A stretch of 64,000 bases of DNA from an uncultured Dialister sp. (GCA_900543455.1 UQRR01000002.1:1-64000); one strand, 5' to 3'. Counted from the stretch's first letter, positions 22,299 to 29,792 are shown. Numbers and translations: made by a program. Notes: generated from the letters alone by a model not told the origin.

Positions 22299-22786
22299 CA
22301 CTTCGGTTCTCCCTCCCGTTTCATGGCCCATAGCGGCCTGTGAAGAAAGAGCACAGCTACTCCATTCATGAAGGTGGTGCTCATCACAAAGTACAGGATA
22401 TAAGAAATCGAGAAGACATGGCTGCCGGCTGCCAAAAGCACCAGCCATGACAGCAGGGCATAAAGGAGCGAGGCCAGCGTCATCGCAAAAAGCGAAATAT
22501 ACCAGTGACGGTTGTAGCGCTTCCTACCCAAAGCGAGATACAGCGCTGCAATCGCCAGGTATGGCAGGAGATGCAGTCCGAAAAAATTTCCCGTCACAAG
22601 ATCCGTAAGGAGCCCGCCCACGAGTGCAAGCGTCATCGCCGTCTTGTTGTCAAAGATCAGCGTCGCAAGGACGATGACAGCCAGCCACAGATCCGGCTGA
22701 TGCAGCCCCGAGAAAAAGAATGGCATCACCGAGGACTGCGCGAGGAAAATGAAGAAGCTCAAAAAAGCCAGTGCATAGCCGCTCAT
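22295..22786 (-). CDS. mreD: Rod-shape-determining membrane protein MreD
   Basis: A 163-residue polytopic membrane protein with about five segments, starting MSGYALAFLSFFIFLAQSS. Its size, topology and position between mreC and mrdA identify it. MreD links the MreB filament and MreC to the wall synthases. The start overlaps the mreC stop by 4 bases (ATGA), which implies coupled translation. Confidence 0.92.
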   Translation of the reverse strand: MSGYALAFLSFFIFLAQSSVMPFFFSGLHQPDLWLAVIVLATLIFDNKTAMTLALVGGLLTDLVTGNFFGLHLLPYLAIAALYLALGRKRYNRHWYISLFAMTLASLLYALLSWLVLLAAGSHVFSISYILYFVMSTTFMNGVAVLFLHRPLWAMKREGEPKW

Positions 22787-23697
22787 TCCTTCTCACCTGC
22801 CTGATGTTTATTAGGATTCATCGGCGGTTCCTTCTTCGGCGGCTTCACCAGAATACTCTCTGGCGTTGCCCTCTGAATATGGTCTGTGATGATGAAGACC
22901 TCTTCCAGATGAGAGAAATCAGCCGCCGGAACAATGCGTGCCACCTGCGTGCCGCCGATGGAGTCGACATCCACCTGCTCGACCGTACCGATGACCATCC
23001 CCTTCGGATACACCCCGCCATAGCCGGATGCCACGATGGTATCCCCCTTGATGACATCCGCCTCTCGCGGCAGATTCACGAAAGAAAGCTTGCCGGGTTC
23101 ACTGCTGTTTCCGGAAACCATCGCCACCACGCGCGAAGCCGGACGCGCAACGATTCCCCCCACCGATGTACGAGGATCCAGAAGGAGCTGCACGCGCGCG
23201 GAATTCTGATACACTTCACTTACAAAACCCACCAGCCCCGTCGGGACGATGACCGGCATATACTTCTTGATGCCGCTGTCACTGCCCCTGTCCACGACCA
23301 GCGTCTGTGTCCATCCGCCGTAGTCGCGCGTGATGACAGACGCCCCCGTCAGGTGGTACTGCTTATAGCCCTGCTTGAACGAAAGGAGACTCTTCAGCCG
23401 GATATTCTCCGCGAGAATCTCTCTATACTGCGTCTGCTCCGCGCGAAGACTTTCATTTTCCTTCCGGAGCGCATCCAGCTCACTCCAGTTCTCCCACACA
23501 CCGGAAAGTATGCCAAATCCCTGTGTGAAAGAGAGCGCCGTCTTGCTCGCGGTATAGTTGAAAGGCGCCGCACCGATAGAAAGCGGCTGCGAAATGAAAG
23601 GGATATACTCCCTATGCCGCCAGAACCAGCCGCATGCGCCCATGAAAACAAAGAGTGCGACCGCGGCGGCCATCTTTTTTCTGCCAAAAAATATCAC
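22783..23697 (-). CDS. mreC: Rod-shape-determining protein MreC
   Basis: About 304 residues: one N-terminal membrane anchor (AAAVALFVFMGACGWFW), a coiled coil (about residues 65-95, LRKENESLRAEQTQYREIL) and the periplasmic beta-rich domain (VITRDYGGWTQTLVVDRGSD, GLVGFVSEVY, GDTIVASGYGGVYPKGMVIG). The GTG at 23697 has the better ribosome-site spacing (GGAGG, 9 bases). A TTG at 23703 overlapping the mreB stop is the alternative. MreC scaffolds the elongasome. Confidence 0.93.
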   Translation of the reverse strand: MIFFGRKKMAAAVALFVFMGACGWFWRHREYIPFISQPLSIGAAPFNYTASKTALSFTQGFGILSGVWENWSELDALRKENESLRAEQTQYREILAENIRLKSLLSFKQGYKQYHLTGASVITRDYGGWTQTLVVDRGSDSGIKKYMPVIVPTGLVGFVSEVYQNSARVQLLLDPRTSVGGIVARPASRVVAMVSGNSSEPGKLSFVNLPREADVIKGDTIVASGYGGVYPKGMVIGTVEQVDVDSIGGTQVARIVPAADFSHLEEVFIITDHIQRATPESILVKPPKKEPPMNPNKHQAGEKE

Positions 23698-23699
23698 GA

Positions 23700-24734
23700 T
23701 CAAGCGCCTCCATAATATTTTTCACCGTTCTCAATGAGAAGCGGCAGATCCTTATACATACCAAGAGCCTGATAGCAGCCCACGGCCAATACATCCCCCG
23801 GCAGAGCCGGTACAAAGACAGGCATATGCAGCTCTCCGGCGAGCCAGTCCTTCAGCCCATCCAGAAGCGCACTGCCCCCTGAAAGAAGCAGGCCATTCTT
23901 CAGAAGATCGCCCGCCATCTCCGGCTTCGCCTCGCGAAGGACACGACGGATGAGCTTCAGGACCGGCTGCAGGATACGCTGCATCACCGGCCTTAATTCC
24001 TCCGTGGAAAGCTCCACCACCACTTCCACGCCGTCACGGATCCTACGCCCGCGGATGGTGAATGTCGCCTGTCCATCCGCCGTTTTGAGAGAAATCACTT
24101 CACTCTTCAGCTTCTCCGCCTGATCCAGCCCGATCATGATCTGGTACTTATCCTGCAGATACTGACAGATCCCCTTATCGATATGATGCCCGCCGAAAGG
24201 GATCCCCTCCTGCGCGACGATCCCCCCGCAGCTGTAAAGCCCCGCATCAGCGACATCACGCCCGATGACCAGAGAAAAAATCACAGACGGTGCCAGCATA
24301 TCCTTCCCCGTCCCGATGGCCGCAGCCGCCGGCGAAGGGAGAAGATACACATGCTGCGCGCCGGCATGGATCAAAGCATCCACCAGCGCATGGCGCGTGA
24401 CCGAGCTCGTCTCGCCCGGAATGGAAATCATCACCGTCGGACGCGACACCGCATGGTGAAGCGATTTGCGAATGAAAAAACGAAGCATCGCTTTCGTCAT
24501 GTCATAGTCAGCGATGACGCCATTCTGTACCGGCCACTCCAGAGAAATATTCTCCGGCGCCTTGTGGTAATGAATGAGCGCCTCCGTGCCAAAGCCCAGT
24601 ACATGGCCGTCGATGTTATCCACCGCGACCGTACTCGCTTCAGCAAGGATCACTTTATTCTCCCGGTAGATACGGACTTGGGACGAGCCCATGTCCATCC
24701 CGATCCAGTTCGATAGTCCTCGAAACATTTTCAT
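23700..24734 (-). CDS. mreB: Rod-shape-determining actin-like protein MreB
   Basis: A 344-residue bacterial actin. The phosphate-1 loop IGMDMGSSQVRIY, the connect and phosphate-2 regions (VIFSLVIGRDVADAGLY) and the adenosine motif LLLSGGSALLDGL are present. The N-terminus MFRGLSNWIGMDMGS differs a little from classical MreB (usually DLGTANT), so it may be the Mbl/MreBH type. Its location as the first gene of mreBCD-mrdA argues for the main MreB. The start ATG follows GTGAGGG. Confidence 0.93.
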   Translation of the reverse strand: MKMFRGLSNWIGMDMGSSQVRIYRENKVILAEASTVAVDNIDGHVLGFGTEALIHYHKAPENISLEWPVQNGVIADYDMTKAMLRFFIRKSLHHAVSRPTVMISIPGETSSVTRHALVDALIHAGAQHVYLLPSPAAAAIGTGKDMLAPSVIFSLVIGRDVADAGLYSCGGIVAQEGIPFGGHHIDKGICQYLQDKYQIMIGLDQAEKLKSEVISLKTADGQATFTIRGRRIRDGVEVVVELSTEELRPVMQRILQPVLKLIRRVLREAKPEMAGDLLKNGLLLSGGSALLDGLKDWLAGELHMPVFVPALPGDVLAVGCYQALGMYKDLPLLIENGEKYYGGA

Positions 24735-24907
24735 GGTAAACCCTCACGATATATAAAGGCCGGTACAGAGCTCCCCACGGTCAAAGACCTGTGAGATACA
24801 GCGAAAATCCGCGGCGCATCCTAAAGCGCAGTGATCTTAATAAGCACTACGCCTCATGAAGCGCAGCCCCTGTCTCTGTCCGATGTATTCAAATGAAACG
24901 TCTTATT

Positions 24908-24913
24908 ATTATA
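24908..24913 (-). promoter_or_regulatory. mreB: Probable promoter of the mreB operon
   Basis: TATAAT preceded by TGC (extended -10) lies 174 bases upstream of mreB. The -35 region is weak. The leader between them contains short GCG-rich inverted repeats but no recognised element. Confidence 0.45.
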
Positions 24914-25041
24914 GCATGTTTACCATGGAGAATACAGTAGAAAGAGACGGTTTGGAACCACCATAGCCAAGGAAATATACGATGACGAGCCATCGGACTG
25001 TAATCAGGGATTTGCTGCTAAAACAAAGAAAAAGGCATGAT

Positions 25042-25070
25042 AAAAAGCCGGGGCATACCGCCTCGGCTTT
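25042..25070. terminator. Hairpin left of the prophage
   Basis: AAAAGCCG and CGGCTTT arms enclose about 13 bases, with T-rich sequence on the minus side. It lies between the mreB promoter region and attL. Nothing else is seen in 24735-25153. Confidence 0.4.
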
Positions 25071-25153
25071 CTGACCTCCTCAAAGGTCGATTTCCCCCAT
25101 GCATTACCCCACCTTCATGGGTGTAACTGGACGAATTATATTTTGTCCGATAT

Positions 25154-25215
25154 GATCGGAGAAATTCTGGTGCGTCTAGAGGGATTCGAACTCTCGACAC
25201 CTGGTTCCGGAGACC
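25154..25215. other. attL, 62-bp copy of the tRNA-Arg 3' part
   Basis: Identical over 62 bases to 59156-59217 and less perfectly for about 13 further bases to the left. It contains the tRNA from the anticodon loop to the CCA end, but not the 5' half. Confidence 0.95.
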
Positions 25216-25325
25216 TTCAAATGAGAATGACAAATTATATGAAATTCAGCGAATCAGATAACATCGCATTTCCTGCCGTTCCTATGCTGTCCCATTCTCA
25301 TTTAGGAGACTTTCGGGCCGCCAAC

Positions 25326-25344
25326 TGCGCCCGACTTTGCGCCC
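25326..25344 (+). promoter_or_regulatory. Candidate integrase arm sites, left end
   Basis: TGCGCCC occurs at 25326-25332 and 25338-25344, the first inside CCAACTGCGCCC. The same 12 bases occur at the right end, followed by three TGCGCCCA copies. Paired arrays at both phage ends suggest arm-type sites of the tyrosine recombinase. An 11-bp inverted repeat (AAATGAGAATG, 25219-25229 and 25293-25303) lies between them and the att core. Confidence 0.5.
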
Positions 25345-25346
25345 AG

Positions 25347-25550
25347 CTATTCTTTTTCTTTCCCATACAGGCGCTCCATGCCTGCCTTCGTTATCAGCCA
25401 TGTGCAGCCGGACTTGCGGAACTCCTCGCCTTCTTTAAAACGAGGCGGAAGCCCCTTTTGTCCTGAGCACGCCTGCTTTACTGTGATCGCAGAAATTCCC
25501 CAACGTTCTGCAGCTTCCGCTGTCGTCATCACTTCGTCGATGATTTTCAT
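25347..25550 (-). CDS. Small helix-turn-helix DNA-binding protein
   Basis: A 67-residue protein beginning MKIIDEVMTTAEAAERWGIS, a MerR/excisionase-like helix-turn-helix. A middle (PPRFKEGEEFRKSGCTWLIT) and tail (AGMERLYGKEKE) typical of a small family often found on mobile elements of Firmicutes follow. It could be the excisionase, since it is the gene nearest attL, or a regulator. The start at 25550 overlaps the stop of the small membrane gene upstream (ATGA) and has GGAG 9 bases away. Confidence 0.7.
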   Translation of the reverse strand: MKIIDEVMTTAEAAERWGISAITVKQACSGQKGLPPRFKEGEEFRKSGCTWLITKAGMERLYGKEKE

Positions 25551-25684
25551 TTTCTGATTCTCCACACTGCGTAACCACAAAATACTGCCGCCGTAACTGC
25601 GCCTTGTATAAATTCCTTACTGATATTGACGAAGGACAGTGATGTGATCCAAAGTCCCAACGCGATAAAATCATAGAATTTCAT
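25547..25684 (-). CDS. Small membrane protein, 45 residues
   Basis: MKFYDFIALGLWITSLSFVN followed by a second hydrophobic stretch (AVTAAVFCGYAVW) and a basic end. The ATG at 25684 is preceded by GGAGGTAGTAAA. It overlaps the helix-turn-helix gene by 4 bases. Function unknown. Its position next to the candidate toxin locus makes a lysogeny role possible. Confidence 0.6.
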   Translation of the reverse strand: MKFYDFIALGLWITSLSFVNISKEFIQGAVTAAVFCGYAVWRIRK

Positions 25685-25702
25685 TTTACTACCTCCATGT
25701 GA

Positions 25703-25802
25703 TATAATGAGGTTGCCAAGAGGACGTTCGCCCTCTTGCACCTCAGCTCTTTAATCGTCTGAATCATTTGCGGTGATGGTGACGTTTGAAGAGCTCTTTT
25801 TG
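25703..25802 (+). ncRNA. Candidate antisense RNA antitoxin
   Basis: A plus-strand extended -10 (TGATATAAT, TATAAT at 25703-25708) is followed by a hairpin (CAAGAGG 25717-25723 with CCTCTTG 25732-25738). A second structure, AGCTCTT (25745-25751) with AAGAGCT (25789-25795), is followed by CTTTTTG. The predicted RNA, from about 25715, is complementary to the last 40 bases of the 33-codon toxin-like gene on the other strand. That is the convergent overlap seen in type I systems of Firmicutes. Confidence 0.55.
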
Positions 25803-25865
25803 CTTGATGTACTCAACGAGTATTGGAACTGCGATGATTAGCATCATTTGGATTAGCCATTTCAT
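25764..25865 (-). CDS. Candidate type I toxin, 33-residue membrane peptide
   Basis: Reads MKWLIQMMLIIAVPILVEYI and a charged tail KQKELFKRHHHRK. One hydrophobic helix plus a basic tail is the shape of Fst/TxpA/holin-like toxins that damage the membrane. The ATG at 25865 has AAGGAAG close by. A consensus promoter lies 48 bases upstream and a plus-strand RNA candidate overlaps the 3' end. The type I assignment is by architecture only; no named family is claimed. Confidence 0.55.
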   Translation of the reverse strand: MKWLIQMMLIIAVPILVEYIKQKELFKRHHHRK

Positions 25866-25912
25866 ATCTTCCTTGTTTATTTTGACCACCTCCCTTCCTT
25901 AATTCTGTATTT

Positions 25913-25941
25913 ATTATACACCTTATTCGACGTAATGTCAA
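25913..25941 (-). promoter_or_regulatory. Consensus sigma-70 promoter for the toxin-like gene
   Basis: TTGACA (25941-25936), 17-base spacer, TATAAT (25918-25913) on the minus strand: a perfect match to the consensus. A ribosome-site-like GGGAGG follows before the small gene. Confidence 0.85.
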
Positions 25942-25989
25942 GCAAAGAAAAGCTATTTTCTTCGATTTTATCGCACTTTTCAGCATTTT

Positions 25990-26048
25990 TACAAAATAAA
26001 AAAAGATGTCTTGATTTAGCACTGTGCCAAATCAAGACATCTTTTTTT
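25990..26048 (-). terminator. Strong terminator at the end of the lysis region
   Basis: AAAAAGATGTCTTGATTT and its exact inverse enclose an 11-base loop, followed on the minus strand by TTTTTTATTTTG. It overlaps the stop of the methyltransferase remnant. It separates the late transcript from the left-end small genes. Confidence 0.9.
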
Positions 26049-26388
26049 TATTGCTTCACAGCATCCGCAATCCGCTTCCGCGCCGCTTCGAAATATCCCG
26101 GATCCTTCTCAATGCCGATAAAGTTGCGTCCGAGGTGCTGACAGGCGACGCCGCAGGAGCCGCTCCCCATGCATGAGTCCAGCACTGTCTCTTCTTCATC
26201 CGTGTAAGTGCGGATCATGTACTCCAGTAAGTCAACCGGTTTCTCTGTCGGGTGGATCTTGCCAACGCTATTCCCGCTCGAAAATGTTACAACGTCTCGA
26301 GGATATCGCATCCCGTCACGGTTTATGGTCGGGGTCAGCTTAAAGCGTCCATCTGATCTAAGCAGTCACCTTGATAAAGATCGATCAT
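26048..26388 (-). pseudogene. Internally deleted DNA methyltransferase
   Basis: The ATG at 26388 opens the N-terminus of an N4/N6 DNA methyltransferase (MIDLYQGDCLDQM) but hits a stop 17 codons on. A second frame carries the C-terminal end of the same kind of enzyme: DGRFKLTPTINRDG, then KIHPTEKPVDLLEYMI and the SAM-binding VLDSCMGSGSCGVA (usual form DxFxGSGTTG). The catalytic DPPY block and the target-recognition middle are missing and the frame is shifted. The remaining 87-codon C-terminal frame cannot be an active enzyme. Probably phage self-modification lost by deletion. Confidence 0.8.
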
Positions 26389-26396
26389 GCGCCCAC

Positions 26397-26798
26397 CTAC
26401 TTTTTACTCAATGCATACAGCAGACCACCCGAGATTGCAATCCAGAGGTTACGCTGTTGAGTTTTCGTCTCAATGTCCTTCTTCGCCTCGTCCTCTAATT
26501 CTTTCAAGGATTGATTTGCACTCTCTAATAATTTCCGCGTCTCGGCGTTCGTTTTCTTCGATTCTGCCAGCTCTGTCTGCGCTGTTTCTAACTGCTTCTG
26601 CTGCTCTGTCAAGAGATCCTGCTTGGTCGCGTTGCTCTTCGTCAGCTCGTCTAAGTTCGTCTCGAACTGTGTCAGTTCGCTTTCCGATATTTGATACATC
26701 GTTTCTGCCTGCGAAGTAAAACCACCCGCAAGCAAGAAGGATAATACAAGCAAATATACAGTATGTTTTGTACTTTTTGTAAAATTCGTAAATCGCAT
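26397..26798 (-). CDS. Secreted coiled-coil protein with C-terminal membrane segment (candidate spanin)
   Basis: 133 residues from the ATG at 26798. There is an N-terminal hydrophobic signal (HTVYLLVLSFLLAGGFTSQA), then about 80 residues of heptad-rich Gln/Glu/Lys coiled coil (KQLETAQTELAESKK, LLESANQSLKELED). The C-terminus is hydrophobic (NLWIAISGGLLYALSKK). No cysteine is present. It follows the amidase and shares its ribosome site (GGAGG) with an overlapping gene in another frame. A periplasmic coiled coil tied to a membrane, encoded after holin and endolysin with a second overlapping frame, resembles Rz/Rz1 pairs; homology is not shown. Confidence 0.6.
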   Translation of the reverse strand: MRFTNFTKSTKHTVYLLVLSFLLAGGFTSQAETMYQISESELTQFETNLDELTKSNATKQDLLTEQQKQLETAQTELAESKKTNAETRKLLESANQSLKELEDEAKKDIETKTQQRNLWIAISGGLLYALSKK

Positions 26799-26802
26799 AC
26801 AT
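26470..26802 (-). CDS. Lipoprotein-like protein nested in another frame (candidate outer-membrane spanin)
   Basis: 110 residues from the ATG at 26802, in a different frame over nearly the whole length of the 26397-26798 gene. The N-terminal hydrophobic segment contains CIILLACGW, a lipobox-like LLAC. The rest is hydrophilic and helical (TDTVRDELRRADEEQ, GRIEENERRDAEIIRE). The same GGAGG lies 6 bases from this ATG and 10 bases from the other gene's ATG, so both can be initiated. The nested arrangement recalls Rz1 within Rz. Only one of the two frames might be real, but both look protein-like. Confidence 0.5.
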   Translation of the reverse strand: MYAIYEFYKKYKTYCIFACIILLACGWFYFAGRNDVSNIGKRTDTVRDELRRADEEQRDQAGSLDRAAEAVRNSADRAGRIEENERRDAEIIRECKSILERIRGRGEEGH

Positions 26803-26814
26803 TCCATACCTCCT

Positions 26815-27342
26815 TCATTCCGCCCACTGATCTTGATAAAATAACGCTTTGCCACGGATGAAGTCGCCGCCGCTCCCCCATTCTGGGGACTGTGGGAGTG
26901 TCCATAAATCCCACCTTTCGCAAGTTGTGCTCGGTCCATATTCATCCAGCTCGGCGGCTTCAGCATGCGTCATGAAAAGAGACTTCCGAATCGGTAAATG
27001 CAAGGTATCAGAAATCACAGCAATGACCTGCGCGAGGCACTCAATCTGCGCATCGGTCGGAGGGCAGTCGCCAAAGTCGGCATGACCATCGCCATAAAGC
27101 GCTGCGTCTTTGCAACAATCAATAGCAATGGCCAGACTTCTATAATTCCGGTGCCAAGTAGCTGCTGGCTGCTCTCTGAAATCTTTAGTACGGTAAATCG
27201 TGCCTTCATCATTGATGTTGATGTGATAATCGTCTGGATGATAATTATAGCTGCCGGCCGTCCAATGGATGTATACAACGTCAAACGCATCGGCCGCACG
27301 TTCAATACAATTTTTCAATTCTTCCAGTGTAAGAGTATCCAT
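26815..27342 (-). CDS. Phage endolysin, N-acetylmuramoyl-L-alanine amidase
   Basis: A 175-residue amidase_2/PGRP-fold protein that cuts the bond between muramic acid and the stem peptide. Zinc-site motifs are VVYIHWTAGSYN (His26), FMTHAEAAELDEYGP and TTCERWDLW, with ATWHRNYRSLAIAID in between. No signal peptide or separate wall-binding domain, so export depends on the holin. It sits between the holin-like gene and the candidate spanins. Confidence 0.92.
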   Translation of the reverse strand: MDTLTLEELKNCIERAADAFDVVYIHWTAGSYNYHPDDYHININDEGTIYRTKDFREQPAATWHRNYRSLAIAIDCCKDAALYGDGHADFGDCPPTDAQIECLAQVIAVISDTLHLPIRKSLFMTHAEAAELDEYGPSTTCERWDLWTLPQSPEWGSGGDFIRGKALFYQDQWAE

Positions 27343-27346
27343 TCAT

Positions 27347-27592
27347 CTATTTCCTTTCTGTATAACCGCCCGGAGCGCTGTTGTATTTGCTATTGATCAG
27401 CTTATTTACAACCTGCGTAGCCGCACCACCACCACCGGTAAAGCTTGCGAATGTATCATAGTTATCCCATTTTTGATGTGTATACACTAAATAAGCAGAT
27501 ACCGCCAGGAACGCCAGCCAGCCGATTACCGCAATCACTCGTGTCAGCGACAGCTCATCATTTTCATAAAGCAACATTTTCAAATACTTCAT
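27347..27592 (-). CDS. Holin-like membrane protein
   Basis: 81 residues with a hydrophobic stretch (RVIAVIGWLAFLAVSAYLVY) and a second weak one around FASFTGGGGAATQ, and a charged C-terminus. It resembles small phage holin-type proteins with the pattern 'LSLTRVIAVIGW...YDTFASFTGGG'. The call rests on size, topology and its place 4 bases before the endolysin gene. Confidence 0.65.
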   Translation of the reverse strand: MKYLKMLLYENDELSLTRVIAVIGWLAFLAVSAYLVYTHQKWDNYDTFASFTGGGGAATQVVNKLINSKYNSAPGGYTERK

Positions 27593-27606
27593 GTTATCAC
27601 CTCTTT

Positions 27607-27906
27607 TTATTTTGATGGAAGTTTTCGGATATCATTCAAAATGGCTGTTCCTTGTCCATTGCCCCCTAGGCCGTGGTAACTGGAGTAAATATGTTCAGCG
27701 CTCGCTTTGTCTGCATATGAAAGCCATTTTTGCCGCGCTCCGCGTTCATGAATCCGCCGGAGTTCCAATAGCAAAATGGCTTCTACTCCTTTCTCTAATG
27801 CTCTATAGTGTTTTGCATTATCTTGGCTTTTCCGCCAGAAAAAACCAATTAAAAAAGTACCGAGGCCATAAATGGCTTCTGGTACTAATGCTATAATCCA
27901 ATCCAT
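27607..27906 (-). CDS. Lysis-cassette membrane protein, unknown role
   Basis: 99 residues with one N-terminal membrane segment (ALVPEAIYGLGTFLIGFFW) and a soluble tail (LELRRIHERGARQKWLSYAD, YSSYHGLGGNGQGTAI). The tail pattern recurs beside phage holins in Firmicutes as far as I recall. It may be a second holin or an antiholin. Confidence 0.6.
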   Translation of the reverse strand: MDWIIALVPEAIYGLGTFLIGFFWRKSQDNAKHYRALEKGVEAILLLELRRIHERGARQKWLSYADKASAEHIYSSYHGLGGNGQGTAILNDIRKLPSK

Positions 27907-27924
27907 ATAATTACATCCCCTGTG

Positions 27925-28002
27925 TCACCTGTATGCAAGTTTTTTTAGACCCGCCGTATTGCCTCGCGTCAGCTGCACCTTGTTTTCTGTAATCTTTAGC
28001 AT
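27925..28002 (-). pseudogene. Truncated remnant of a tail/baseplate gene
   Basis: 25 codons reading MLKITENKVQLTRGNTAGLK then KLAYR and stop. The start has AAGGAGG 9 bases upstream. The 'I..N.VQLTRGNTA' opening is typical of phage baseplate upper/BppU-like proteins, which are normally hundreds of residues long. Everything after the opening is lost. Confidence 0.5.
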
Positions 28003-28003
28003 T

Positions 28004-29782
28004 TCATCGTCCCTCCTTGCTCCCGCACAAATCCCATATACCTTTTTCCAGGAGGCTTCTGTTCCTGAACTTGACCAGGCTGAAACACTGCAACGCATAA
28101 CCGTTTCCGGCGGCTGTGATATTTCCTTTGTCTATTATCACCAGGGAATAGTATGGCCGGCTGAGCATCACCGCATACCGGTCCTTGTCAAGACGGCACG
28201 CAATCATCTTCTCCCAGTTATAGAGAAAGACCGACCACCAGCTTGTGTCGTCAATTGTTACCACCTTTTCCCTGTCGGGCCCGATCAAAGTGAGTGCCTT
28301 GACGCCTAATAGCTGCGACTCGTCGTAAAGGTCAAGCATTACCTTGAACCCATTCCGGATGTCATACTCCTTCGGGAAGGGGTTCCTCACGAGGGTATCC
28401 TTCTCAGAGCTTACCGGCTCCATCTTCGCATCCCTGATTTCATTCCGGATTCTTTTCACGCGGCTGTCCCCTATAACAAGACCGGTATAAGCAATGGAAT
28501 TAAGCGAGAGTATCACCCAGTTTTCAAAGCTTGCAATCTCAGCACTCGTTGACGCTCTTCCGGTATAACGCGTAGCGGCAAAGCGGTGGCCGGGAAGCGG
28601 ATTAAACATGCTCATCTTCGGCTCAGGCTGCGGACCCAATTTAGCTACGGCACCGCCATAAAACGCACCTGATACGGAATGCGATACACTATAGGAATAC
28701 TCGCCCTCCGTCCGTCCGATTCCTGTAACCCTGCTTAGACTTACAGTGGTTGTGAAGAAATCTTTCACCATTTCCCTCGGCGTTTCTCCGGGATCTATAC
28801 TTAAAAAAGACTTGTTTGTTTCCGTTTCAACGACCGGATACGCCAATGCGTAGGCAGAAATATATATATATCCCATGTAGCTCCCATCCGGATATATCTT
28901 AAGGTTACTTGCAGCTGCAGACATGCTTTTTAATACAGGCGCCGGCCTTGGTATTTTCCCAGCCTGGATGCGGTCATTCCTCCCATCCCAGTGAAAAATG
29001 AAAGTACGCCCGTCGCCGCGCCCGCCATTCATATCATGGATCCTTGACGCACGAAAGAACGCCTCATTTCCTGCCTCCTTCATATACGGATCAAGTTCTA
29101 TTGTCTGAGTTACCCTCCCGTTCCGCCGTAAAACCACAGTCCCCTTTGCCGACGAGGAAGGGGATGGCGTTGCTGTGTTTTTCTCACAACACATGCCGGA
29201 TATTATCTTCACCTCTTTCGGCCCCTCAGTGCCATAATCGCCTGCCTCTTCAAAGAAAATACCCGCCTTGAATTGATAGGTTTCTGACTCTACGGTTCCT
29301 GCGTCGTACCGGGAGCCATTTTCCGATTCGATCGTAAGAAGATCGCCATTTTCTGCAATGCAGGCATCCTCCGGCCTGAAATGTCCTAAAAAGCCTCCCG
29401 TGATGAGGTTGTACCAGGCGTACCCGTTTCCATTGCCATTTATACCGCCATAGGCATGTTCTTCATCTCCCACATATGCCAGAATCGGCTTGTCTTTATA
29501 AGTGAATGAGACAAAGTCCCCCAGTGTTCCATCCGCCTCAAGATCCATGACCTTGTAGGTGCCATCCTGGTAAGAGAAAAAGGGGACAGGGAGAACCGGT
29601 CCCGAATGCCCTGAGAATACAGGGGGCGTGTAGCCGGCTTCTCTGTGCCCATAAATCGTAGTGCCGTTCGTCCATACACAGTCCCCCGCCCGCGGATTGA
29701 TGTCCCCCATCGTAACGAGCCTTCTTCCTCTGGCATCCCAGAACACTCCGTTCTCCCCTCGGACAATCTGTACACGTTCCAT
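28004..29782 (-). CDS. Tail-tip or receptor-region protein, unrecognised
   Basis: 592 residues, Gly/Tyr/Ser-rich and beta-strand-like, with no membrane segment. Repeated 'DGxxYxV' and 'GNGYA' elements (SYQDGTYKVMDLEADGTLGD, NGNGNGYAWYN, GNGYALQCF) suggest a propeller or fibre fold. I do not recognise the family. Its position after the tail-hub genes and before the lysis cassette is where siphophages encode the host-recognition proteins. Confidence 0.7.
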   Translation of the reverse strand: MERVQIVRGENGVFWDARGRRLVTMGDINPRAGDCVWTNGTTIYGHREAGYTPPVFSGHSGPVLPVPFFSYQDGTYKVMDLEADGTLGDFVSFTYKDKPILAYVGDEEHAYGGINGNGNGYAWYNLITGGFLGHFRPEDACIAENGDLLTIESENGSRYDAGTVESETYQFKAGIFFEEAGDYGTEGPKEVKIISGMCCEKNTATPSPSSSAKGTVVLRRNGRVTQTIELDPYMKEAGNEAFFRASRIHDMNGGRGDGRTFIFHWDGRNDRIQAGKIPRPAPVLKSMSAAASNLKIYPDGSYMGYIYISAYALAYPVVETETNKSFLSIDPGETPREMVKDFFTTTVSLSRVTGIGRTEGEYSYSVSHSVSGAFYGGAVAKLGPQPEPKMSMFNPLPGHRFAATRYTGRASTSAEIASFENWVILSLNSIAYTGLVIGDSRVKRIRNEIRDAKMEPVSSEKDTLVRNPFPKEYDIRNGFKVMLDLYDESQLLGVKALTLIGPDREKVVTIDDTSWWSVFLYNWEKMIACRLDKDRYAVMLSRPYYSLVIIDKGNITAAGNGYALQCFSLVKFRNRSLLEKGIWDLCGSKEGR

Positions 29783-29792
29783 TTAGTCTCTC

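Noticed and set aside
20424..22448. Longer PBP2 reading from 22448
   Set aside because: The additional N-terminus overlaps mreD in another frame and lacks a hydrophobic anchor; the GTG at 22298/22301 fits coupling to mreD.
25018..25233. Minus-strand open frame of 71 codons across attL
   Set aside because: It reads through the tRNA fragment (a common false gene) and has no ribosome site.
25813..26022. Minus-strand frame of 69 codons over the terminator and consensus promoter
   Set aside because: It contains the promoter and a terminator arm, and overlaps the better supported 33-codon gene.
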